DNA from: Ruminococcus sp.
Lineage (GTDB): Bacteria > Bacillota > Clostridia > Oscillospirales > Acutalibacteraceae
DNA: 64,000 nt
Reading direction: 5' to 3'
NCBI GenBank assembly: GCA_017403985.1
Contig: JAFRDE010000012.1
Location: 1 to 64,000 of the forward strand
Shown here: positions 35,735-43,444 of the stretch, one piece after another
How the letters are laid out: the number at the start of each line of letters is the position of its first letter
Numbering within the stretch: position 1 is the stretch's first letter
The notes under the pieces: model-generated
Seen by the model: the letters and a program-made list of their open reading frames with translations, nothing else
Told to the model about the DNA's origin: nothing
The model's database searches: none
Made by a program: the position numbers and the translations under genes

Positions 35735-36913
35735 TTATACCAAAGCCGCCTTCAATTCCTCAGTCTTGTCGGTGATCTCCCAGCGCACGCCGAGTTCTTC
35801 TCTGCCCATGTGACCGTAGGCGGAGAGCGGCGCGTAGGAAGTGTTCAGCAGATCGAGCGTGCGGATGATAGACGACGGACGCGCGTCGAACACCTTGTTG
35901 ACCGCTTCAGCGATCTGTTCATTCGTATACTTGGAAGTACCGAACGTTTCCACCATAACGGAAACGGGCTTTGCGACGCCGATCGCGTAGGCGAGCTGGA
36001 CCTCAGCCTTTTTCGCGATACCCGCGGCGACGATGTTCTTCGCGATATAGCGGGCGAAATACGCAGCGCTTCTGTCGACCTTGGTCGGATCCTTGCCGGA
36101 GAAAGCGCCGCCGCCGTGGCGCGCGTAGCCGCCGTAGGTATCGACGATGATCTTGCGTCCGGTCAGACCGGAGTCGCCCTCGGGACCGCCGACGACGAAT
36201 CTGCCGGTAGGATTGACAAATATCTTGGTATTATCGTCCATCAAGCCCTCGGGAATGATCGGACGGATGACTTCTTTGATCAGATCCTCTCGGATCTTTT
36301 CGAGAGGCGTTTCGGCGTCATGCTGGGTAGACACAACGACGGTATCCACACGCTTTGCCCTGTCGCCGTCATATTCGACGGTGACCTGCGTCTTGCCGTC
36401 GGGGCGCAGATAAGGCAGATCGCCGTTCTTGCGTACTTCAGTCAAACGGTACGCCATCTTCTGTGCCAGAGAGATCGCCAGCGGCATCAGTTCGGGAGTC
36501 TCATCACAGGCGTAACCGAACATCATGCCCTGATCGCCCGCGCCGAGCTGATTATCGGCGTTATCCTCGCCGTCCTTGAGCTCATACGAAGCGTTGACGC
36601 CCATCGCGATATCGGGGCTCTGGGTATCCAGAAACACATTGACCTCGCAGGTGTTGCCGTCAAAGGTCGCCGCCTCGCTGTCGTAGCCGATGTCGCAGAC
36701 AGCCTTGCGGATGACCGCCTCATAATCCACCTTTGCGGTCGTGGAGATCTCTCCCATAACGTTGACTCTGCCGGTGGTCGCGGTGGTCTCGCAGGCGACA
36801 TGCGCGTTCTTATCCTGAGACAGGATCGCGTCGAGGATCGAGTCGGACACGCGGTCGCACAGTTTATCGGGATGACCCTCGGTAACGGATTCGGACGTAA
36901 AGAAATAGCTCAT
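35735..36913 (-). CDS. metK: S-adenosylmethionine synthetase
   Basis: The 392-residue protein has the MetK pattern: [16 protein letters not shown] at the start (SAM synthetase ATP site), [12 protein letters not shown] (signature 1) and [19 protein letters not shown] (signature 2, with the P-loop-like GGGAFSGKD). It makes SAM from methionine and ATP in the cytoplasm. It is controlled by a SAM-I riboswitch 130 bases upstream, whose terminator should form when SAM is high. A REP unit lies between the switch and the ribosome site. Confidence 0.98.
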   Translation of the reverse strand: MSYFFTSESVTEGHPDKLCDRVSDSILDAILSQDKNAHVACETTATTGRVNVMGEISTTAKVDYEAVIRKAVCDIGYDSEAATFDGNTCEVNVFLDTQSPDIAMGVNASYELKDGEDNADNQLGAGDQGMMFGYACDETPELMPLAISLAQKMAYRLTEVRKNGDLPYLRPDGKTQVTVEYDGDRAKRVDTVVVSTQHDAETPLEKIREDLIKEVIRPIIPEGLMDDNTKIFVNPTGRFVVGGPEGDSGLTGRKIIVDTYGGYARHGGGAFSGKDPTKVDRSAAYFARYIAKNIVAAGIAKKAEVQLAYAIGVAKPVSVMVETFGTSKYTNEQIAEAVNKVFDARPSSIIRTLDLLNTSYAPLSAYGHMGREELGVRWEITDKTEELKAALV

Positions 36914-36993
36914 AATAATACCTCATTCCTCAACTTTTCAAATCATATCAGGCGGTACAATCGGCACAGGCTTTGCAAACAGAAGCATTAAAT

Positions 36994-37034
36994 GGTTGAG
37001 ATTGCCGCAGACTGAAGCCCTCACAACGACAATT
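36994..37034. repeat. Diverged REP-like unit
   Basis: GTTGAGATTGCCGCAGACTGAAGCCCTCACAACGACA, between the riboswitch terminator and metK. It has weaker self-pairing than the other copies. Confidence 0.6.
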
Positions 37035-37046
37035 CATAATAAAAAA

Positions 37047-37168
37047 CTCCGCGCGGCTTACCGTGCGGAGCAAAAACTCATCTCTCGGTCATACCGCAGG
37101 ATTTAGCACCTTACATATCGCAGGTTGCCGGACTTCACAGGGCCTGTCCCTCAGTCGCTCTTGATAAG
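37047..37168 (-). promoter_or_regulatory. SAM-I (S-box) riboswitch with terminator
   Basis: The minus-strand aptamer (37077-37168) has P1 CTTATC/GATGAG, the GAGGGA kink-turn side, AGTCCGGCAACC and AAGGTGCTAAATCC, all hallmark S-box blocks. The terminator stem (CTCCGC...GCGGAG, about 37047-37070) is followed by T6. SAM binding should favour termination and reduce metK. Confidence 0.95.
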
Positions 37169-37222
37169 TGTATCAGTTATTTAGTAAAGGGAGGAGCAAG
37201 CTCCTCCCTCACTGCTTTTTTG

Positions 37223-37251
37223 ATTATAATACATACGACAAAAAATGTCAA
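37223..37251 (-). promoter_or_regulatory. Sigma-A promoter of metK
   Basis: Minus-strand TTGACA (37246-37251) and TATAAT (37223-37228), 17-base spacer: consensus match. A GGGAGGAGC/GCTCCTCCC hairpin (37187-37210) lies between this promoter and the aptamer. Confidence 0.9.
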
Positions 37252-37270
37252 TATACTATACGGGATCGTT

Positions 37271-37564
37271 TCAAGCGATCTCCTCTAAAGAACAGCCGCA
37301 GTCGATGCTGTGCTTGACTCTGTCCTGAACCTCGGCGCGCTTCGCGTCGTTGAAGCGATCTACGGTACCTACGAGGTAGCCGGTGATGCGGCGGATGCGC
37401 TCGAAGGGAACGTTATCATAGGTGTAGCTCATATCGACATAGTCGCCGTCAACGGTGAAGGTCACGGAGGTGATCAGCTTGTCGGGATTCTGTTCTTTGA
37501 TCTGAGATACGTACGCGTTGATTTCTGTTTTTGTCAGGCTGCCGCCGTTTACTGTTACTGTCAT
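37271..37564 (-). CDS. Small protein with NrdD-C-terminus-like motif
   Basis: The 97-residue protein starts at ATG 37564 after AGGAGATTAAC; an upstream in-frame extension is A+T-rich and unlikely. Residues about 60-90 (RITGYLVGTVDRFNDAKRAE and then DRVKH) resemble the C-terminal end of anaerobic ribonucleotide reductase NrdD, a pattern I recall as G-Y-L-x-x-x-x-x-R-W/F-N-x-x-K-x-x-E. The Cys pair near the end (CGC) is also noteworthy. It lacks the rest of the enzyme, so it cannot reduce nucleotides alone. It could be a glycyl-radical spare part or a coincidental match. Weakly assigned. Confidence 0.55.
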   Translation of the reverse strand: MTVTVNGGSLTKTEINAYVSQIKEQNPDKLITSVTFTVDGDYVDMSYTYDNVPFERIRRITGYLVGTVDRFNDAKRAEVQDRVKHSIDCGCSLEEIA

Positions 37565-37639
37565 GTTAATCTCCTCATTTCCTAAAGTTTTATTGGATTC
37601 AATACAATAATTTGGTTTCTCGCTGTCGCTCAAGCAACG

Positions 37640-37690
37640 ATACAATTCCTCAGCCGCTTCGCGGCAGCTCCCTTTCCCAAAGGGAGCCAG
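37640..37690. repeat. Palindromic repeat (CTCAGCCGCTTCGCGGCAGCTCCCTTT type)
   Basis: CCTCAGCCGCTTCGCGGCAG contains a GCCGC/GCGGC hairpin and is followed by CTCCCTTTCCCAAAGGGAG, a second hairpin. A related unit is at 42612-42656. The rest of the 37565-37919 gap is A+T-rich with no gene that I can support. Confidence 0.65.
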
Positions 37691-37919
37691 CAGGTCAAAA
37701 CACACTTTATCTTGATTGCAGTTCAAATAATAGCACAATATATAGTGGTTTGCAAGTAACAAAACTATATTTTTTAGTTACAAGTTTTTAACTTATTTTG
37801 TATCTCCCGTCACCAGGGGCGCTATATATAGTATTATACAGCATCATTGTATAATTATATTGCGAATCGGGAAAAATAAAATATAAATATTTATTCAGAA
37901 AATAGGGAGGTTAATGAAT

Positions 37920-38054
37920 ATGATCGGATTTCTGATCGGCTTGGTCGTCGGAGGTATCTTCGGCGTGATCGTGATGGCGTTGATGAACGCGGCGAGTGAA
38001 GCGGATGATCATGCAGAAAAGCAGCATAAAATATGGCAGGATAAAACCGTATAG
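37920..38054 (+). CDS. Small membrane protein, DUF3789-like
   Basis: The 44-residue protein begins MIGFLIGLVVGGIFGVIVMA and ends in a charged tail (EADDHAEKQHK). One Gly-rich membrane helix followed by a polar tail is the DUF3789 pattern. GGGAGG lies 9 bases before ATG 37920; an ATG 6 bases earlier is in frame but too close to that site. It has its own terminator at 38075. Function is unknown. Confidence 0.75.
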   Translation: MIGFLIGLVVGGIFGVIVMALMNAASEADDHAEKQHKIWQDKTV

Positions 38055-38074
38055 CTTATATGCGTTCTCTGTAA

Positions 38075-38120
38075 ATGGCAAGGGACAGTTCAAAATCAAC
38101 TGCCCCTTGCCATTCATATT
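38075..38120 (+). terminator. Terminator of the DUF3789-like gene
   Basis: ATGGCAAGGG (38075-38084) pairs with CCCTTGCCAT (38104-38113) extended by ACAGTT/AACTG, followed by TCATATTTTTA. Confidence 0.8.
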
Positions 38121-38121
38121 T

Positions 38122-38646
38122 TTATCTCATTTTTTCCTTGAGGATCATCCGAGGAATATTGACAGCAGCAAGCACAGCAAATGCCATTGCTAAGCCATAA
38201 ACAAAATACACCGTTTCAAATGTCCGGGCGGTCAAAGCGTTTGCCGTATGAAGCAACTCATCATATCCGACAAGAGCTCCGCTCAAACTCCATAAGAAAG
38301 TTGACGATAACAGTCCGAGTAAATTAACAACGATGTTCTTCAATACTGACGCCGCATGATCGTAACAAATCATAAAGAATCCCAAATGAGACACCGTAAG
38401 CGCCAGAATCAACGCAGGCATCGCCGAAAGACTCAGTTTATAAAAAAAACACAACATTAGGAGCATAGGAGAAAAACAGTAGAATATTACGCTGACAACA
38501 CGAAGCCTTAAGCGTGTTCCGCTTTTTTTCACACCTTGCATGACAAAGGTCATTCCCACTCCCACAGCGGCAGGAAGAAGTGATGAAAGCAGCATTATCA
38601 TTAGATTACGTAACAATCCTGAAATGATTATATAACTGTTTTCCAT
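38122..38646 (-). CDS. Multi-pass membrane protein, unknown family
   Basis: The 174-residue protein has about five hydrophobic segments (around residues 14-35, 46-70, 72-92, 102-125 and 142-165). I recognise no family. The only notable feature is the charged patch MQGVKKSGTRLRLR after the first helix. It has somewhat higher A+T content than its neighbours. It lies 11 bases downstream of the SPFH protein gene and may be part of that operon. Confidence 0.6.
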   Translation of the reverse strand: MENSYIIISGLLRNLMIMLLSSLLPAAVGVGMTFVMQGVKKSGTRLRLRVVSVIFYCFSPMLLMLCFFYKLSLSAMPALILALTVSHLGFFMICYDHAASVLKNIVVNLLGLLSSTFLWSLSGALVGYDELLHTANALTARTFETVYFVYGLAMAFAVLAAVNIPRMILKEKMR

Positions 38647-38657
38647 CTCTTATCTCC

Positions 38658-39563
38658 TTATTCTTTCGGTTTGGTGATCATTTCCTTGAGGGACGTCGCA
38701 ACCGTCGCAAGGTTCGACATATTCGAAGGAACGATCAGCTTGGTCGCCTTGCCGTCGGCTACCTTCGCGAGCGCCTCGAGCGATTTCAGCTCGATGACCT
38801 TATCGCTGGGGTTGGCTTCACTCAGCATACGCAGCGCGTCGGCGTTCGCCTTCTGTACGGTCAGGATCGCCTGCGCCTCGCCTTCCGCCTCGCGGATCTT
38901 ACTTTCCTTCACAGCGTCAGCCTTGAGGATCGCGCTTTCCTTCAGACCTTCGGCGACGAGGATCTGGGATCTCTTCTCACCCTCAGCGTCGAGGATACGA
39001 GCGCGGCGCTCGCGCTCCGCCTTCATCTGCTTCTCCATGGCGTCCTGGATCTCGCGCGGAGGCAGGATGTTCTTCAGCTCTACGCGGATCACGCGGATGC
39101 CCCACGCGTCGGTCGCCTCATCGAGGATGATGCGGATCTTGTCGTTGATGGTGTCGCGGGAGGTCAGGGTGGAGTCGAGCTCGAGGTCGCCGATGATATT
39201 ACGCAGAGTGGTGGCGGTCAGGTTCTCGATCGCGCTCAAAGGACGCTCTACGCCGTAGGTGTACAGCTTCGGATCGGTGATCTCGAAGTACACGACGGTG
39301 TCGATCTGCATCGTGACGTTATCACGGGTGATAACCGGCTGGGGCGGGAAGTCCACGACCTGCTCTTTTAACGATACCTTCTTGGAAATACGGTCGATAA
39401 AGGGCACCTTGAGGTGCAGACCGGTTCCCCAAGTCTGATGATACGCGCCGAGACGCTCGATGACGAACGCGTGTGCCTGCGGCACGATCTTGATGTTGCG
39501 CGCGACGATGATCACAACGATCAGCGCGATAACAGCAATAATGATTAATGATACGATTGACAT
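38658..39563 (-). CDS. SPFH/Band 7 (stomatin-like) membrane protein
   Basis: The 301-residue protein has an N-terminal membrane helix (about residues 4-24), a stomatin/QmcA-type SPFH domain (about 28-190, with the IKIVPQAHAFVIERLG start) and a charged coiled coil (about 190-250, MKAERERRARILDAEGEKR). Such proteins form oligomeric membrane microdomains. It is coupled with the NfeD gene upstream (39615-40052), the common pair. The predicted assembly is in the cytoplasmic membrane. Confidence 0.93.
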   Translation of the reverse strand: MSIVSLIIIAVIALIVVIIVARNIKIVPQAHAFVIERLGAYHQTWGTGLHLKVPFIDRISKKVSLKEQVVDFPPQPVITRDNVTMQIDTVVYFEITDPKLYTYGVERPLSAIENLTATTLRNIIGDLELDSTLTSRDTINDKIRIILDEATDAWGIRVIRVELKNILPPREIQDAMEKQMKAERERRARILDAEGEKRSQILVAEGLKESAILKADAVKESKIREAEGEAQAILTVQKANADALRMLSEANPSDKVIELKSLEALAKVADGKATKLIVPSNMSNLATVATSLKEMITKPKE

Positions 39564-39614
39564 AATGCTTTCCTTTCAAAATACAGTTGATAGTTATTAG
39601 TATTAAGTTATCAG

Positions 39615-40052
39615 CTAATGGTTATTCTTACTTACCATCAGCTTGACGCCTTCGATGGCGGTAACGGTCACGCTCTCGCCCTCGGGGATCACCTCTCCGT
39701 TGACGCTGCGCGCCGTCCACTTTTCGGTATCGACCTTGACCATTCCCTGCGCCTTATCGTTGTCGATCCCGGTCAGCACGATCGCGGTCTTGCCGATATA
39801 GCGGTCGGCGTTGGTCGCTTCCGCCTTATTTTTTCTCAGCTTTTTGACCAGCGGGCGCGTTACGGCGAGCGAGATCGCCGATACGACGACAAAAACCGCT
39901 CCCTGAATGATGATATTATCCGTAAACAGCGAGGTGATACACGCCGCGATACCGCCGATGGTGAACCAGATCGACACCAGCTGCACGGTGATCGCTTCGA
40001 GCAGCGCCATCGCTACGGCGAGCACCAGCCATATGATTGTCATAGTATTCAT
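39615..40052 (-). CDS. NfeD-like membrane protein
   Basis: The 145-residue protein has two or three membrane helices (about residues 6-80) and a C-terminal OB-fold domain (about 85-140, IGKTAIVLTGIDNDKAQGMVKVDTEKW). This is the short NfeD form, which partners SPFH proteins. It is 51 bases before the SPFH gene. The ribosome site AGGAGG lies at the end of the small frame at 40056-40181. Confidence 0.92.
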   Translation of the reverse strand: MNTMTIIWLVLAVAMALLEAITVQLVSIWFTIGGIAACITSLFTDNIIIQGAVFVVVSAISLAVTRPLVKKLRKNKAEATNADRYIGKTAIVLTGIDNDKAQGMVKVDTEKWTARSVNGEVIPEGESVTVTAIEGVKLMVSKNNH

Positions 40053-40055
40053 GGA

Positions 40056-40181
40056 TTACCTCCTGAAGAAGAATCCGCCCGGCGGTCTCATGAAAACATG
40101 AGGACGCGGCATCGGTCTGAAGAACAGAAACGGAGCCGGGAAACGCCTCGGATGCATCATCCTGAATAAATTAAACATCAT
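40056..40181 (-). CDS. Small Pro/Phe/Arg-rich reading frame between DUF-type and NfeD genes
   Basis: A 41-residue frame (MMFNLFRMMHPRRFPAPF... ending PPGGFFFRR) overlaps the stop codon of the preceding membrane protein by 11 bases. Its own end supplies the AGGAGG ribosome site of nfeD. An AAGGAGG is 15 bases before the first ATG, longer than usual. The composition is Pro, Phe, Met and Arg. It is possible but unproven; translation could come by coupling. Confidence 0.35.
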   Translation of the reverse strand: MMFNLFRMMHPRRFPAPFLFFRPMPRPHVFMRPPGGFFFRR

Positions 40182-40479
40182 GATCTTTAAATAACGCCTC
40201 CTTGTTTTCGTGCGGTTCGACGGGCATATTCTGTCTGTCGGCTCTGCGGGCGACGAAGAAAGAGATAACCAGCAGGACGAACAGCGGGATGAATATGACC
40301 ATCATCAGGTTATTGCCGGTAAAGATGCCGATCAGCATCAGGACGAATGTCACTAAGCACAGTACTGCGCTGACCGTCGTATTGGTAGATTTTTTCTGAG
40401 ACCCGTAAACGTCTTTATACTGATTTGCCTGAGCCGCTACGGGTCGGTTCTTCATAAAATCGGTTTGATTATTTTCCAT
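40171..40479 (-). CDS. Two-helix membrane protein, unknown
   Basis: The 102-residue protein starts at ATG 40479 (MENNQTDF) with AGGAGATAATAAA before it; another ATG 18 bases upstream (40497) overlaps the DUF1836 stop but lacks an equal site. Two hydrophobic helices lie at about residues 40-60 and 64-84, flanked by polar tails. It may act with the neighbouring SPFH/NfeD proteins. Confidence 0.65.
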   Translation of the reverse strand: MENNQTDFMKNRPVAAQANQYKDVYGSQKKSTNTTVSAVLCLVTFVLMLIGIFTGNNLMMVIFIPLFVLLVISFFVARRADRQNMPVEPHENKEALFKDHDV

Positions 40480-40496
40480 TTTATTATCTCCTGTCA

Positions 40497-41033
40497 TTAG
40501 ATCGTTTCATTGAATAATTTGTCTGCCTCACTCTTACAGCAGCTCGCCGCATACGCGTAAGCCATGATCCGCAAAGCGCAGACTATCTTCTCTTTGTCTG
40601 AGGCGGACATATCCGCCAGAGATTCGTCGACCGCGGCGGTGACCTCCCCTACCCTGTTCAGCGGGAGTTGACCCTGATCCAGCTGATCGGCGATCACACA
40701 GAAGACGTCGTATAGCCGTTCTTCGGTAATGATATCGTCGCTTTCATCGTCGGTGTCGCCGTTGATATAGGTGAGCAATCCGCCGATACGCTCGATCGCC
40801 ATACATTCCCTCAGTTCGGAGATCAGCAGGATCCGCGCCAGATGGCGCTCGCTGTACTTCTTCATAACGGGATGCGGCACATAACCGCGCTTGATCCAGT
40901 TCTGGATCGTAGTCGGCTCCAGATCGCTCAGCCTGCATATCTGACCGAGCGTCAAGCCGTCAGCCGCCTTGATCAGCGGAAGATAATCGGCGATCCTGCC
41001 GCGTTTCTTTTCCATGGTTTTTGCGTCAGTCAT
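40497..41033 (-). CDS. DUF1836 domain protein (MerR-like HTH)
   Basis: The 178-residue protein has a MerR-like N-terminal DNA-recognition part (LTLGQICRLSDLEPTTIQNWIKRGYVPHP) and the DUF1836 core with ERHLARILLISELRECMAIERI. It probably regulates transcription. It is co-transcribed with the small membrane protein downstream, which it overlaps in TAATG form. Its targets are unknown. Confidence 0.88.
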   Translation of the reverse strand: MTDAKTMEKKRGRIADYLPLIKAADGLTLGQICRLSDLEPTTIQNWIKRGYVPHPVMKKYSERHLARILLISELRECMAIERIGGLLTYINGDTDDESDDIITEERLYDVFCVIADQLDQGQLPLNRVGEVTAAVDESLADMSASDKEKIVCALRIMAYAYAASCCKSEADKLFNETI

Positions 41034-41120
41034 AATCCGCCTCCCTTCTCGAGTTTACATGATTATATCACAGGTTCATGTGACTGTCAATACTTTTCGC
41101 ACGAATATTTAAAATTTTTT

Positions 41121-41149
41121 CAAAAGAAAAGCCCGCCGTAAGGCGAGCT
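41121..41149 (-). terminator. Terminator of the DUF4854-like lipoprotein gene
   Basis: On the minus strand AGCTCGCC pairs with GGCGGGCT across a 4-nt loop, followed by TTTCTTTTG. It lies 35 bases past the stop. Confidence 0.82.
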
Positions 41150-41183
41150 CTCAAAATCATACCTTTATTATTGCCGTCTAATA

Positions 41184-41654
41184 CTATTCAAAAACCTTTT
41201 CGGTGATCAATGAACCGTCGTCGTTGAGATAGCTCACCTTAACCTTCGGGTTTTCTGTATTGACATACTGACGCAGTTCCTCAACAACGTCGCCGTAGAC
41301 CTCCGTGCTGGTGCTGTCGGACAGCGCGCTGTCGATCCTCTCCTTCATTGCGGCGACTTGATCATCCGCAAAATGGTCTACATAGGTATATTCATACACC
41401 AGTGTATCGTCTTGTGCATATACCGCCATCTTAACGACCGACTCATCGCCCTCTGACTGCTCTTTGATCCGCTCCTGTACCTGAGGATTATTGAGATAAT
41501 CCTCAACAGTCGCGAATTGCTTCACGGGAGCGGCAGTAGCCGCAGCGGAATCGGCGCTGTCTTTCGTCGCGCCGTTCTCACTGCTCTTTTCACCGCAAGC
41601 CGCAAGGGATACACAGAATAATAATGCCAATAATAAACAAATCAACTTTTTCAT
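41184..41654 (-). CDS. Lipoprotein, DUF4854-like
   Basis: The 156-residue protein starts MKKLICLLLALLFCVSLAACG, a lipobox (L-A-A-C) signal peptide, then a Ser/Ala/Asp-rich linker and an alpha/beta domain with VEDYLNNPQVQERIKEQ and EVYGDVVEELRQYVN, the DUF4854 pattern. I chose ATG 41654, preceded by TTGGAGC, over the TTG at 41675. It is anchored outside the membrane. Function unknown. Confidence 0.85.
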   Translation of the reverse strand: MKKLICLLLALLFCVSLAACGEKSSENGATKDSADSAAATAAPVKQFATVEDYLNNPQVQERIKEQSEGDESVVKMAVYAQDDTLVYEYTYVDHFADDQVAAMKERIDSALSDSTSTEVYGDVVEELRQYVNTENPKVKVSYLNDDGSLITEKVFE

Positions 41655-41675
41655 ATTATAATGCTCCAAAGACAA

Positions 41676-42572
41676 TTATTGATAATCAAAGCCGCTGGGT
41701 TCACAGATCGGCTTGTCAAGGATCTCGGGATTCTCACAAATATACTGCACGAGCTTTAAGCTGCGGGCAAAGTAGAAGCCGTCGCCGATACGCTCGTCGA
41801 GCGTCGCGCCGATATCGCACATCTTGCGGATCTGCTTGGTGCCGTCGGGCATCAGGCGTTCCTCGTCGTGGATCGTGCCGATGGTAATCATCAGGCTGTT
41901 GGTGCCGTAGTTGTTCAGATGGTGATAGACGGCGGGACATTTGATCGAACCGAGGTTGGACAGGAAGATCGAGGAATAATGCGGATCGCCGTCGGAAAAC
42001 GCCTTTGGGGTCTTGCCCCAGTAATCCAGCCAGCGCGCGATCTTGCAGATGAACATCACGATCGGTCTGGGCAGAGCGCCGATCTTATCGAGCGTATCGT
42101 CGATCCCGCCCTTTTTGTTCGCGTCCCTGCGCACCTTTCTGACTTTATCGACGACCAGTCTGCTGACGTTGTCGACGGTGTCGGTTGCTTTGGGCACAAA
42201 GAACAGCAGCGCCTCTTCCGCGTGATCGTCAAACGCCAGCTTCGCCGCGAAGGCACAGCTGATCTCATAGCGCTCATAGGTGCGTCCCGCCTGAACGAAA
42301 CGGTTCATCAGCGGGCGCTCGTTCACCATCTTGGCGCACGCGGCGATCACACAGTGGAAAAAGGTCGTTTTGATCTCGGGATTTTCGATATTCTTCTTCT
42401 CAACAAACTCGAGCATCTTCGTCACGTCGATCGAATCGTGCAGATACACCTCACAGTCGGTGCGCTTGGGCCACAGGCATGACATGATCGTCTGCAGTCC
42501 GGGAACCTTGACGCGCCTGCCGTCCCATCGATCGCCCCATTTGCGTTTATATCCGTTGATTACTTTTGCCAT
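41676..42572 (-). CDS. E2-like (2-oxoacid dehydrogenase acyltransferase / CAT fold) protein, catalytic His replaced
   Basis: This is a 298-residue protein with the chloramphenicol acetyltransferase fold and the E2 C-terminal motif. In active enzymes that motif is DHRxxDG; here it reads DERIGDG, so the catalytic His is Glu. The N-terminal lipoyl domains of E2 are absent. It may bind acyl-CoA without transfer, or use another base. I start at ATG 42572 (MAKVINGY), 7 bases after GGGGGAT. It is followed by the lipoprotein gene, 21 bases apart. Confidence 0.8.
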   Translation of the reverse strand: MAKVINGYKRKWGDRWDGRRVKVPGLQTIMSCLWPKRTDCEVYLHDSIDVTKMLEFVEKKNIENPEIKTTFFHCVIAACAKMVNERPLMNRFVQAGRTYERYEISCAFAAKLAFDDHAEEALLFFVPKATDTVDNVSRLVVDKVRKVRRDANKKGGIDDTLDKIGALPRPIVMFICKIARWLDYWGKTPKAFSDGDPHYSSIFLSNLGSIKCPAVYHHLNNYGTNSLMITIGTIHDEERLMPDGTKQIRKMCDIGATLDERIGDGFYFARSLKLVQYICENPEILDKPICEPSGFDYQ

Positions 42573-42611
42573 AGTATCATCCCCCATATCAATATCGGTT
42601 AAGTTCCATTG

Positions 42612-42656
42612 GAACCCTCAGTTGCCTGAGGCGACAGCTCCCTTGGAAAAGGGAGG
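42612..42656. repeat. Palindromic repeat (CTCAGTTGCCTGAGGCGACAGCTCCCTT type)
   Basis: CCCTCAGTTGCCTGAGGCGACAG then CTCCCTTGGAAAAGGGAGG, matching the layout of the unit at 37640-37690. Confidence 0.65.
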
Positions 42657-42664
42657 CGAAAGAA

Positions 42665-43444
42665 TTATATTTCATATACCTTCCCGAATTCCATCGCGGC
42701 GGTCGGTATACCTTCCTTTGTCAGCCGATAGGTAAAAAGAGCGGTTTCAATCCGCGAGGACATCGGCGGGAAAGTATCGTCGTAATGGTCGAGAAAGATG
42801 CTTTTAGGTTCTAACTTGTTAATGATCGGCTTTACGGTCCGCGCGGGATCCCCCGTACCCTGGAACGGCAGGATCAGCACGTCGGCGCCCGTCGGATAAA
42901 GCGTATCGATATCCAGACCCATGCTGCCCATCAGCTGGATCCTCTTCCCCTCCGCTTCGATCTCATAAAAGAGCGTTTCGCGGTTTTCATCAAACCGACG
43001 GTTCAATTTTATCAGCTCATAGAGGCGCTTCGGATGCAGAAGCGTTTCCTTTTTGAACACGGTTTTCATCACTATGCCCGCGTCGAAACGGCAGTGCCGT
43101 CCCTGATACACGCGTATCTTGAAGCCGCCGAGCTGAAAACTGACGCCGGGCGCGATCAGCTTCAGTTTTTCTTTCGGAAGATCGTGTTCGATCAGCGTCT
43201 GACACGGTGTAATAGTAGCGTGTATCTTTACATCGGCGTCCTTGTACAGGCGCGGGATATCCAGAATGTGATCAAAGTGACCGTGCGTCACCAGCACCGC
43301 GTCAGCCGTACGGAATTTGATCGCGCGCAGCTTGCGGCGACAAAGCGATTCGTTGAGCGGGATCCCTAAAAACGGATCGAACACCAGACGGTATCCGTCC
43401 GATTCGAGCATGACGGCAGCCGTGCCATACCAACTCAGCTTCAT
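42665..43444 (-). CDS. MBL-fold metallohydrolase
   Basis: The 259-residue protein has the metallo-beta-lactamase metal motif THGHFDH (HxHxDH), an aspartate-rich LVFDPF strand before it, and a late FLDHYDDTFPP block. The family includes UlaG-like lactonases and RNA-processing enzymes. Substrate unknown. It overlaps the end of the acyl-CoA ligase gene by 4 bases, so coupled translation and related function (acyl-CoA/thioester or lactone chemistry) are likely. Confidence 0.88.
   Translation of the reverse strand: MKLSWYGTAAVMLESDGYRLVFDPFLGIPLNESLCRRKLRAIKFRTADAVLVTHGHFDHILDIPRLYKDADVKIHATITPCQTLIEHDLPKEKLKLIAPGVSFQLGGFKIRVYQGRHCRFDAGIVMKTVFKKETLLHPKRLYELIKLNRRFDENRETLFYEIEAEGKRIQLMGSMGLDIDTLYPTGADVLILPFQGTGDPARTVKPIINKLEPKSIFLDHYDDTFPPMSSRIETALFTYRLTKEGIPTAAMEFGKVYEI

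Noticed and set aside
36994-37034. Possible CRISPR repeat among the REP-like units
   Set aside because: Units are not regularly spaced, have no unique spacers of equal length, occur at scattered intergenic sites, and no cas gene is seen.
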